In this document: positions 1-4,321 of the stretch, in pieces
Position numbering within the stretch: the first letter of the stretch is position 1
Layout of the letters: the number at the start of each line of letters is the position of its first letter
From: Ruminococcaceae bacterium UBA7067
GTDB lineage: Bacteria > Bacillota > Clostridia > Oscillospirales > Acutalibacteraceae
DNA: 5,387 nt
Reading direction: 5' to 3'
NCBI GenBank assembly: GCA_002493755.1
Contig: DKZT01000057.1
Span: 576-5,962, forward strand
The notes under the pieces: model-generated
Databases searched by the model: none
What the model saw: the letters and a program-made list of their open reading frames with translations, nothing else
What the model was told of the DNA's origin: nothing
Position numbers and translations under genes: made by a program

Positions 1-980
1 ATCAGCGGAAAATGCTGTGTGATATAGCCGGGCTTTACAAGCTCACCGATTTCGTTTACATAGATATAATCGGTGTATTTCCTGCAATAAGATTTTCCGC
101 ACAGCTTTCGGTTTAGTTCCTGCTCTGCTTTCAGACGGTGCAATAATTCCTCGAACGGCGGTACAAGCGGCAGGCTGCGGTAGCTGGCTTTTGTCTTTGT
201 CCGATCCTTTTGAATAATCTTGCTTTTGCCGTCTATGGTCGCCTGTGTAACCGTGTGCCGAATGGTGATTGTTTTCTTCTTGAAATCAATCGCGTCCCAC
301 TTTAAGCCGACCGCTTCACTTCGGCGCAGTCCGTAAAATGCACCGAGGATAACGCCAAGCTCTATGGGGTCGCCTTTGACGATTTCAAAAAGACGATTTA
401 GCTCATCTTCTTCGTAAACGCTTCCGACGAACTTTTCTTTTTTCGGCCGTTCAATGCGATCCGCTGGGTTCGTATCAATCAAACCGAGTTTGAAAGCGTG
501 CTGTAAGGCTTTACGGATATTGGCGTGGCGGTGTATGACTGTGTTTGCGGAAACTCCCCGCACAGTCAATTCGTAGGTGTAGTAATCTTGTATATGCTTT
601 GGTGTGACCTCGCACAGAGCCAGTCCGGGGTGGTGTTCTTCAAAATACGGAATGATTTTGCTTTTTATCGCCATAGAATACGCTCCGTAAGTTGTTTCCT
701 CCACATTCTTTTTCGTCATATCCAGCCAGTCGAGCAGAAATGCCGTAAAAAGAATTGTGCCTGCGGGGGCTTTGCCTGTGCTTCGTTCGATTGCTCTTGC
801 CTCTAATTCAGCTTCTTTTGCGGCACGAGCTTCAGAAAGCATTTTTTCGGCACGCTTTTTGTTTCCCTTTACTGTTAGACCCGTGGACTTCGACGGCGTG
901 TGCCGTTTGCCGTATTCGTCCACATAGTTCAGTACCATATGATAGTACCCGTTTTTTTCTCGCAGATGTCCTGCTACCAT
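1..980 (-). CDS. int: Tyrosine site-specific integrase, C-terminus cut by window edge
   Basis: This frame is open from the ATG at 980 to the left edge, giving 326 residues with no stop. Residues 1-70 are the basic N-terminal part, which in such integrases usually binds arm sites (starts MVAGHLREKNGYYHMV). Residues about 75-165 are the SAM-like core-binding domain (FTAFLLDWLD, and NTVIHRHANIRKALQHA). The catalytic domain follows from about 185. The box I arginine is R219 in YGLRRSEAVGLKW, and the beta-hairpin lysine is near 262-264 in TKTKASYRSLPL. The HxxR and tyrosine nucleophile motifs lie beyond the window, so completeness cannot be judged. The start is fixed by an AAAGGAGG site (990-997) nine bases upstream. 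The protein would excise and integrate the element by DNA strand exchange. It lies downstream of the excisionase-like gene, the xis-int order typical of Tn916-like ICEs. A prophage origin is possible, but the sigma-like protein nearby favours an ICE. Confidence 0.95.
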   Translation of the reverse strand, partial: MVAGHLREKNGYYHMVLNYVDEYGKRHTPSKSTGLTVKGNKKRAEKMLSEARAAKEAELEARAIERSTGKAPAGTILFTAFLLDWLDMTKKNVEETTYGAYSMAIKSKIIPYFEEHHPGLALCEVTPKHIQDYYTYELTVRGVSANTVIHRHANIRKALQHAFKLGLIDTNPADRIERPKKEKFVGSVYEEDELNRLFEIVKGDPIELGVILGAFYGLRRSEAVGLKWDAIDFKKKTITIRHTVTQATIDGKSKIIQKDRTKTKASYRSLPLVPPFEELLHRLKAEQELNRKLCGKSYCRKYTDYIYVNEIGELVKPGYITQHFPL

Positions 981-1036
981 AAAATAAAACCTCCTTTGAG
1001 TGGTACAGCGTAGATTCATCTGCCATTGACATCTAT

Positions 1037-1065
1037 ATTGTAGCAGAAAGAACCTCATAGGCCAA
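1037..1065 (-). promoter_or_regulatory. Probable promoter of the integrase gene
   Basis: On the minus strand TTGGCC (1060-1065) and TACAAT (1037-1042) are separated by 17 bases. This matches the primary sigma factor consensus at 4 of 6 and 5 of 6 positions. The -10 box lies about 57 bases upstream of the integrase ATG. It suggests that int can be transcribed apart from xis. It was found by eye and not tested. Confidence 0.5.
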
Positions 1066-1081
1066 ATGTGCAAACGAGGTT
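1051..1081. repeat. Inverted repeat around the int -35 box
   Basis: AACCTC (1051-1056) and GAGGTT (1076-1081) form a 6-bp inverted repeat with a 19-base spacer that contains the -35 box of int. It begins one base beyond the xis stop codon. It could be a repressor or Xis/Int binding site, or a weak terminator for the upstream transcript (followed by TTCTTTCT on the minus strand). Six base pairs could also be chance. Confidence 0.25.
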
Positions 1082-1300
1082 TTACGCAGTAGATTTATCT
1101 ATCAATTCCAAGTATTCCAGAATGTTGAGCTTCGGGATTCGATAACGGCGGCCGACGATAAAGCTCTTGATTTTGCCGGACTTTAAGAGTTTGTAAGCGG
1201 TTTTGTCGCAGATACCGCCGAGCATTTCACACATTTGCTCAACATTGACTACATCAGGATAATCCGTGAATAGCATTTTATAGGCTGTCTGTGATTCCAT
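1082..1300 (-). CDS. xis: Excisionase-like winged-helix DNA-binding protein
   Basis: A 72-residue protein resembling the excisionase/MerR-like helix-turn-helix family (HTH_17 type). The helix-turn-helix lies at about residues 18-45 (VVNVEQMCEMLGGICDKTAY), followed by the wing KSGKIKSFIVGRRYRIPK, where the GRRYRIP turn is characteristic. A C-terminal helix LNILEYLELI ends the protein. Such proteins bend DNA at the attachment site and bias the integrase towards excision. The gene starts 11 bases after the MazF-like gene ends. Its ribosome binding site (TAAGGGGG on the minus strand) begins with the stop codon of that gene, so the two are probably co-transcribed and translationally coupled. Int follows about 100 bases downstream. 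The excisionase role is inferred from family and position. It could instead be a transcriptional regulator of the module. Confidence 0.85.
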   Translation of the reverse strand: MESQTAYKMLFTDYPDVVNVEQMCEMLGGICDKTAYKLLKSGKIKSFIVGRRYRIPKLNILEYLELIDKSTA

Positions 1301-1311
1301 AGGCAGCCCCC

Positions 1312-1836
1312 TTAACGGTTCTTCGGGATAATCTCGTAGTCATATCCTTTTCTCTGATTACAATAGGTGCAGGTGTCTTTCACGGTCTGCTGTGGGTCAA
1401 TCTTGCGTAAAGAATAAGCGCCTGTACCGTAGAAGTTGTCGGCACAAGCGCTGCAAAGGCAAAGGATTAACTTTTTCGGCACACTCTCGATCAGACCGAT
1501 ACTGACTGCCAGAGCGTGATTGATACCGTGTATATGCTTTTCGGACAAGTGACCGATAAAGTCACCCAACCGGCGTTTATCCACGGTTCGCAGTTGTTCT
1601 AAAAGAACGATAGAGGGCAATTCCAAGCCGTTTTCGGCGTCAATGTAGTAGTGGGTAGGTAATTTCGGCTTCGCGTCCTTTTTGCTTGTGATAGAAGCGA
1701 TAATCACCGTAGGGCTGTGCTTGTTGCCGACATTGTTCTGAATGATAACGACGGGACGGTAGCCCTCTTGTTCCGAGCCGATCCCGTGTCCTAAATCGGC
1801 GTAATACATATCGCCTCGTAAATATGTGTGATTCAT
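1312..1836 (-). CDS. mazF: MazF/PemK-family protein with a Cys-rich C-terminal tail
   Basis: A 174-residue protein. Residues 1-118 match the MazF/PemK mRNA endoribonuclease fold closely: RGDMYYADLG at 7-16, GSEQEGYRPVVIIQNNVGN at 20-38, ITSKK at 49-53, and VLLEQLRTVDKRRL at 77-90. By alignment from memory with Bacillus subtilis MazF (EndoA), the catalytic Arg and Thr correspond to R27 and T50, and both are present, so the nuclease may be active. Residues 119-174 are an extension not found in ordinary MazF of about 115 residues. It carries Cys126, Cys128, Cys131 and a CxxC pair at Cys156/Cys159, a pattern suggesting a zinc ribbon. The start is set by AAAGGAGG (1847-1854) ten bases upstream. 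No recognisable MazE-type antitoxin lies next to it; the excisionase-like gene follows directly. It could be a toxin that stabilises the element or an RNA-cleaving regulator of it. Confidence 0.85.
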   Translation of the reverse strand: MNHTYLRGDMYYADLGHGIGSEQEGYRPVVIIQNNVGNKHSPTVIIASITSKKDAKPKLPTHYYIDAENGLELPSIVLLEQLRTVDKRRLGDFIGHLSEKHIHGINHALAVSIGLIESVPKKLILCLCSACADNFYGTGAYSLRKIDPQQTVKDTCTYCNQRKGYDYEIIPKNR

Positions 1837-1861
1837 AGTGTTATGACCTCCTTTGAAAATT

Positions 1862-1879
1862 TAGGCGGTTAGCCGCCTA
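1862..1879. repeat. Perfect GC-rich hairpin just upstream of the mazF ribosome binding site
   Basis: TAGGCGG, loop TTAG, CCGCCTA: a perfect 7-bp stem with a 4-base loop. On the minus strand it is followed by AAATTTTC and then, within a few bases, by the AAAGGAGG site of the MazF-like gene. The short U run makes it a weak terminator or attenuator at best. It could also protect or expose the ribosome binding site, or serve as an operator. Confidence 0.5.
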
Positions 1880-2050
1880 TGTAGAGGTCAAGGGCAGAAC
1901 AGAATTAAGGTCGGAAAGATATAAACAATTCTCCGTTTCAATAGACCCGTCCTGCCGTTTGACCTTGTATAAAGAAACAATCCTATTTGTCCTCGACACC
2001 CCGGATTGCTGCGGGAAGTCATCAAACGGCTGACGGCTTGCCAGCTCCAC
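1877..2050 (-). CDS. Candidate 57-residue protein upstream of mazF (unrecognised)
   Basis: A minus-strand frame from GTG at 2050 to TAG at 1877-1879, 57 residues. The second half is plausible protein (YKVKRQDGSIETENCLYLSD), with a mix of charged and hydrophobic residues. A weak purine-rich site (GAGGGTGAG) lies upstream of the GTG. The frame ends 40 bases before the MazF-like gene, with its stop inside the hairpin at 1862-1879, so it sits where an antitoxin gene would be. No known family is recognised, and there is no MazE-like AbrB or ribbon-helix-helix motif. It overlaps a competing frame on the other strand, and at most one is likely real. It could also be the decayed tail of a longer gene, because the frame is closed by TGA shortly upstream. 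Confidence 0.25.
   Translation of the reverse strand: MELASRQPFDDFPQQSGVSRTNRIVSLYKVKRQDGSIETENCLYLSDLNSVLPLTST
1885..1965. repeat. Long-range inverted repeat upstream of mazF
   Basis: AGGTCAA (1885-1891) plus GGCAG (1893-1897) pair with CTGCC (1952-1956) plus TTGACCT (1959-1965), 12 bp in all with small bulges. A nested AGAATT (1901-1906) and AATTCT (1927-1932) pair lies within the 54-base loop. It may be a structured leader RNA of the mazF-xis transcript or a protein-binding region. No good promoter was found by eye between here and mazF. Confidence 0.35.
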
Positions 2051-2242
2051 GGGAATCTCACCCTCACATGGTTCTCATGCGACCGCCCCCATTGCCTGCG
2101 ACGGCTTCACGACCGAAATATCGCTTATCACGCTCGGACTGTGGCTGGACGGGAGTATCATTGTCCCTATTGCTTGTCGTCGCCATATCGGGAGCCGCCC
2201 GATACTGATAGCCGACTGTTAATCGCTCCTTGCAGGAAGTGA
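2006..2242 (+). CDS. Candidate small zinc-ribbon-like protein (unrecognised)
   Basis: A plus-strand frame of 78 residues from TTG; the open frame itself begins at 1973. It holds two cysteine pairs, CDRPHC and CPYC, about 25 residues apart, with several histidines between and around them (LHDRNIAYH, GREYHCPYC). This is the usual layout of a zinc ribbon. Codons end mostly in G or C, which would fit coding in this GC-richer patch. Against it: the start is TTG without a visible ribosome binding site, it runs opposite to every secure gene in the window, and a candidate minus frame overlaps its beginning. It may be a truncated remnant of a longer zinc-finger gene. No family or function is assigned. 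Confidence 0.3.
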   Translation: MLREVIKRLTACQLHGNLTLTWFSCDRPHCLRRLHDRNIAYHARTVAGREYHCPYCLSSPYREPPDTDSRLLIAPCRK

Positions 2243-2404
2243 AAGCCAAAGACCTAAAAACATACAGGTGAAATCTCGTTGCTTTATTTCCCGCAGATCG
2301 TGGCGCAGCCGCTAATGTGGCTTATGCTTTCACAATAGCAATAGGAATGTGTTTGATGAATGGGTATTTAATTGTCAAAGGACAAGCCCATTCACCGCAT
2401 AAAA
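2243..2404. other. Intergenic stretch without a supported gene
   Basis: Together with the candidate frames to its left, this fills the roughly 540 bases between the mazF leader and the terminator of the sigma-like gene. No frame here is convincing. The only structures seen are the nested hairpin at 2357-2394 and an 8-bp inverted pair GTGAAAGC (2239-2246) with GCTTTCAC (2326-2333), which could be chance. Confidence 0.4.
2357..2394. repeat. Nested perfect inverted repeat
   Basis: TGAATGGG (2357-2364) pairs with CCCATTCA (2387-2394). Inside it TTGTC (2372-2376), loop AAAG, pairs with GACAA (2381-2385). There is no U run on either side, so it is not an obvious terminator. It could be a protein-binding site or a folded RNA element. 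It lies just beyond the sigma terminator. Confidence 0.35.
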
Positions 2405-2450
2405 GAGGAAAACAGGCAGAGAGTTTTCGTACCTCTCCACCTGTTTCCTC
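2405..2450 (-). terminator. Intrinsic terminator of the sigma-like gene
   Basis: A 16-bp stem: GAGG/CCTC, then AAACAGG/CCTGTTT with one bulged A, a 2x2 internal loop, and GAGAG/CTCTC, closed by a 9-base loop. On the minus strand it is followed by TTTTATG. It begins 23 bases beyond the stop codon of the sigma-like gene and would end that transcript before it reaches the mazF-xis region. Confidence 0.7.
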
Positions 2451-2473
2451 ACTAAAAGCTCATAACACAGGGT

Positions 2474-2944
2474 CTATTTCAAAAGTTTTTTTAATTTTTT
2501 CAGGGCAGCATAGATGGATTCCTGTACTGTCTGATATTTGCACCCCTCCTTATCTGCGATTTGTGCGTATGTAAACCCTGCAAAGTAATACAACACAAGC
2601 CGTCGTCTTTGTGTTTCAGGCAGTTGTTCCATAGCCTTATACAGAGCTTCATAACGCAAATTACGAAAAACAGTTTCCTCGACCGATTCCGGGAGCATTG
2701 CCGCCCGGTCATATAGAGAAGCCTCGGTAAGCTCCGAATGTTCGTAGTGCCTGTCCCATTCATTGAGAACAGAAAGGTCGTCCAGCTCAAAATGGTTTAA
2801 CGCCTCGAACAATTCTCTTGTTATCTGAAATTCCTGTAACACACCTTGTCCGTCCTGAAAAGAAAGAAAATGCTTGTCCTCTTTTTCGGTAAGTGTATAG
2901 GGATTATATTTGTCTTTTCTGCGTTTTGGACGCTTCCCGTCCAT
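2474..2944 (-). CDS. Sigma-70 region 4-like protein of ICE type
   Basis: A 156-residue protein. Residues about 98-153 form a sigma region 4 domain: LYKAMEQLPETQRRRLVLYYFAGFTYAQIADKEGCKYQTVQESIYAALKKL in sequence order, with the helix-turn-helix at about 126-146. The N-terminal 95 residues contain no region 2, but carry stretches I recognise from sigma-like proteins of clostridial Tn916/Tn1549-type elements (KYNPYTL, FELDDLSVLNEWDRHYEHSEL). It holds the place of orf7 in Tn916, a sigma-like regulator of transfer and excision genes. Whether it acts as a true sigma factor or as a regulator touching RNA polymerase is unknown. The start is set by GGAGGT (2953-2958) eight bases upstream. The gene appears monocistronic, with a terminator behind it and terminator-like hairpins in front. 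Its ribosome binding site lies in a long hairpin. Confidence 0.9.
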   Translation of the reverse strand: MDGKRPKRRKDKYNPYTLTEKEDKHFLSFQDGQGVLQEFQITRELFEALNHFELDDLSVLNEWDRHYEHSELTEASLYDRAAMLPESVEETVFRNLRYEALYKAMEQLPETQRRRLVLYYFAGFTYAQIADKEGCKYQTVQESIYAALKKLKKLLK

Positions 2945-2950
2945 AGTCGT

Positions 2951-3241
2951 TTACCTCCGATCAATCTGAATTTTTTGAGCTTCAGATTGATTTGGAGGAC
3001 TGCGCCCGCTATGGAATATCAAAAATCGGCATATTATGACATAAAAGAAACGCACCCACTTTACAGCGGGTGCGTCATTTTGTAGAGGACTGCCATATAT
3101 TAGCCTGTATGGACTGAATAGGCAAAACGGTGTCGAACAAAAAAATACCGCAATCCCCTTAGAGATTGCGGTATGTAAAAATTGATATTTAGGTTTTTTA
3201 TCGGGCGGTATTTTTGGCGGTTCATTTTTTCTGTGTTTCAT
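2951..3241 (-). CDS. Candidate leader reading frame running through two terminators into the sigma start
   Basis: A minus-strand frame of 96 residues from ATG at 3241, beginning MKHRKNEPPKIPPDKKPKYQ. A ribosome binding site (AAAGGGG) lies five bases upstream, and a perfect TATAAT lies about 70 bases upstream. The first 22 codons are basic and proline-rich. The frame then runs without a stop through the terminator at 3145-3174, the hairpin at 3050-3075 and the hairpin at 2953-2998. It ends with TAA at 2951-2953, touching the ribosome binding site of the sigma-like gene and six bases before its ATG. No family is recognised. It may be a regulatory leader peptide rather than a working protein, or only its first codons may be translated. 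An open frame of this length in AT-rich DNA is unlikely but not impossible by chance. Confidence 0.35.
   Translation of the reverse strand: MKHRKNEPPKIPPDKKPKYQFLHTAISKGIAVFFCSTPFCLFSPYRLIYGSPLQNDAPAVKWVRFFYVIICRFLIFHSGRSPPNQSEAQKIQIDRR
2953..2998 (-). promoter_or_regulatory. Hairpin sequestering the ribosome binding site of the sigma-like gene
   Basis: On the minus strand CCTCC (2994-2998), a bulge, and an 11-bp run (arms 2960-2970 and 2981-2991, plus one wobble pair) fold around a 10-base loop and pair with GGAGG (2954-2958), the ribosome binding site of the sigma-like gene. About 17 pairs in all. In the folded form initiation should be blocked. A ribosome reading the overlapping upstream frame, a protein, or heat could open it. 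The structure is seen directly; the regulatory role is inferred. Confidence 0.6.
3033..3041 (-). promoter_or_regulatory. Possible extended -10 promoter for the sigma-like gene
   Basis: The minus strand reads TGTCATAAT, an extended -10 form with 5 of 6 matches to TATAAT. It lies between the terminator-like hairpin at 3050-3075 and the hairpin over the ribosome binding site. There is no -35 box at the right distance because the terminator stem occupies it. If used, it would give a transcript that starts below both terminators. Confidence 0.25.
3050..3075. terminator. Strong terminator-like hairpin with tetraloop
   Basis: An 11-bp stem with one wobble pair (arms 3050-3060 and 3065-3075). On the minus strand the loop is GTAA, a GNRA tetraloop. 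It is followed by TTCTTTTAT on the minus strand and by CATTTTG on the plus strand, so it could work in both directions, better on the minus. It stands about 105 bases upstream of the sigma-like gene, in the path of any transcript entering from the right. Confidence 0.65.
3145..3174 (-). terminator. Strong intrinsic terminator inside the leader frame
   Basis: A perfect 11-bp stem (arms 3145-3155 and 3164-3174) with an 8-base loop, followed on the minus strand by a run of seven T (3139-3145). This is a textbook intrinsic terminator. It stands about 65 bases after the start of the leader frame, the usual spacing for an attenuator. Confidence 0.8.
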
Positions 3242-3242
3242 T

Positions 3243-3263
3243 ATATCCCCTTTGAGGGGATAT
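3243..3263 (-). promoter_or_regulatory. Hairpin over the leader ribosome binding site
   Basis: On the minus strand ATATCCCC, loop TCAAA, GGGGATAT: a perfect 8-bp stem that buries the GGGG of the leader ribosome binding site just before the ATG at 3241. The same complement could pair with AAGGGGAT in the loop and 3' arm of the terminator at 3145-3174, so the two structures may compete. Confidence 0.5.
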
Positions 3264-3299
3264 GCCGACAGACACTTTCAATTTTCCCCTATCCGTTTT

Positions 3300-3461
3300 G
3301 TAGATAAAGGGATTATACTGTATGAAAAAGAGATTTCGCCGAGATAAAACCGAGATTACGCCGAGGAATATCGCAAGTTAAGACAATATGCGAAAGCAAT
3401 CTGTCATATCAACTCAAAATATGGAAAGCCATTGAAAAATCGCTCGAAATATCTACTGTAA
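3300..3461 (+). pseudogene. Possible protein remnant on the plus strand (unrecognised)
   Basis: One plus-strand frame reads as two protein-like stretches separated by a single TAA at 3345-3347. The first includes VDKGIILYEKEISPR. The second is 37 residues, begins NRDYAEEYRKLRQYAKAI and ends at TAA 3459-3461. The second half is strongly charged and helix-like. There is no start with a ribosome binding site, and no family is recognised. It may be the end of a gene lost when the element was rearranged, or chance. Apart from this and the leader promoter, nothing is seen between the leader hairpin and the terminator at 3470. Confidence 0.2.
3312..3317 (-). promoter_or_regulatory. Probable -10 box of the leader transcript
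   Basis: A perfect TATAAT on the minus strand, about 70 bases upstream of the leader ATG and downstream of the terminator at 3470-3501. No good -35 box was seen 16-18 bases upstream, so the promoter may be weak or need an activator. Confidence 0.4.
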
Positions 3462-3469
3462 AATGAGAA

Positions 3470-3501
3470 AAGCAGCAGTCCAATGAAACAGACTACTGCT
3501 T
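3470..3501. terminator. Terminator at the end of the arsenic operon
   Basis: An 11-position stem with one C-A mismatch (AAGCAG and AGTC paired with GACT and CTGCTT) and a 10-base loop. It is followed by TTCTCATTTTA on the minus strand and by GACATTTTTT on the plus strand, so it may act in both directions. It lies 8 bases beyond the stop codon of the broken winged-helix gene. Confidence 0.6.
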
Positions 3502-3509
3502 GACATTTT

Positions 3510-3923
3510 TTAATTATACTGAAACCGATAGCCAACATCCCGAATACTCTCTATTTGATAATTAGGCTCTTGGTCGGTATCAAATAGCTTTTTGCGGAGA
3601 TTACGGACATGGAAACCGATTGTTTCCCGTTCGCTACCCGAAGAAAAATCACCCCACACCTTTTCATAGATTTGGTCGTAGGTCAGCACACGGTCTTTGT
3701 TTGCAACCAACAAACAGAAAATATCGTATTACTTTGCTGTTAATGAAACATCTTGACCATTGCTTGTAATTTTTCTACGGGCAAGATTAATTTCAAGACC
3801 GGGGAATGATAATATCGGTTCATCTCGGAGTTCCCATTTTTTCAAATCAGGGTGGCGTGACAAAAAAGCTATAATATCCTCAAATGCAGAACTGTCACGC
3901 TCTGTCAACTCTAAAATTATTAT
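3510..3923 (-). pseudogene. Broken winged-helix (OmpR C-terminal type) regulator
   Basis: The minus-strand frame encodes about 137 residues interrupted by one TAA at 3729-3731 (codon about 65). Before it the protein reads DSSAFEDIIAFLSRHPDLKK ... FPGLEINLARRK ... SLTAK. After it: YDIFCLLVANKDRVLTYDQI, VWGDF, FHVRNLRKKL and DVGYRFQYN. The two halves join exactly as in the family, where SLTAKEYDIF is expected, so a GAA to TAA change is likely. There is also no ATG, GTG or TTG where the homologous start should be (near 3923, overlapping the arsC stop). The N-terminal part is too short for a receiver domain, so this was a stand-alone winged-helix protein, not a full response regulator. It follows arsC directly and may have been in the same operon. 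A sequencing error could explain the TAA, but less easily the missing start. Confidence 0.8.
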
Positions 3924-4321
3924 TCGTCCGATACTATCACCTCTAAATCTATAATATTGTGTTTTATTTGCTCAATGACCTCAATAAATACATCATCACT
4001 CTGTCCCGTTGGATCAGGTAAGCCCCAATTATCATCAAAAGCTCTGCCGATATACGGACAGCCGACATCACAACCCATAGAAATAGCCATATCAGGCGTT
4101 GGGATTTGATCGATAGTCTTACTGTACTGTGTTTGCTCCATATCAATGCCGTACAACTGTTTCATTAGCCGTACTGCGTCTTGATTGATTTGCGGTTTAG
4201 TTTCCGTTCCGGCAGAATAGAAATCATATTTATCCGCTGCAAAATGTTTACCGAGTGCTTCCGCTATCTGACTTCGGCAGGAATTGTGTACGCAGATAAA
4301 GGCTACTTTTTTCTTATCCAT
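3920..4321 (-). CDS. arsC: Arsenate reductase, low-molecular-weight phosphatase type
   Basis: A 133-residue cytoplasmic enzyme that reduces arsenate to arsenite, which the neighbouring ACR3 then exports. The N-terminus carries the phosphatase-like loop C10-V-H-N-S-C15-R16-S, with C10 the nucleophile and R16 the anion-binding residue. These numbers equal those of the thioredoxin-linked ArsC of plasmid pI258. The acid loop is LPDPTG (Asp103). The redox cysteines are C84 and C88 in MGCDVGCPY, three residues apart instead of six in pI258 ArsC; as I recall, many clostridial ArsC share this. The start at 4321 is preferred over the in-frame ATG at 4345 because it gives the family's usual N-terminus, with AAAGGA ten bases upstream. 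It overlaps the end of acr3 by 8 bases, so translation is probably coupled. Confidence 0.9.
   Translation of the reverse strand: MDKKKVAFICVHNSCRSQIAEALGKHFAADKYDFYSAGTETKPQINQDAVRLMKQLYGIDMEQTQYSKTIDQIPTPDMAISMGCDVGCPYIGRAFDDNWGLPDPTGQSDDVFIEVIEQIKHNIIDLEVIVSDE

Noticed and set aside
525..982. Plus-strand open frames opposite the integrase gene
   Set aside because: They lie inside the clearly coding integrase frame on the other strand, are cysteine-rich and low in complexity, and have no ribosome binding sites.
832..1032. A 66-residue minus-strand frame overlapping the start of int
   Set aside because: It is in another frame than the integrase and covers its promoter and ribosome binding site. 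Its sequence resembles no protein family.
2064..2249. A 61-residue minus-strand frame (TTG start)
   Set aside because: No ribosome binding site, low-complexity composition at its end, and it overlaps the more protein-like zinc-ribbon candidate frame.
3510..3713. A short intact 67-residue winged-helix gene starting at TTG 3713
   Set aside because: Family-like sequence continues upstream of the TAA in the same frame, and no ribosome binding site precedes the TTG, so it is the tail of a broken gene rather than a small complete one.
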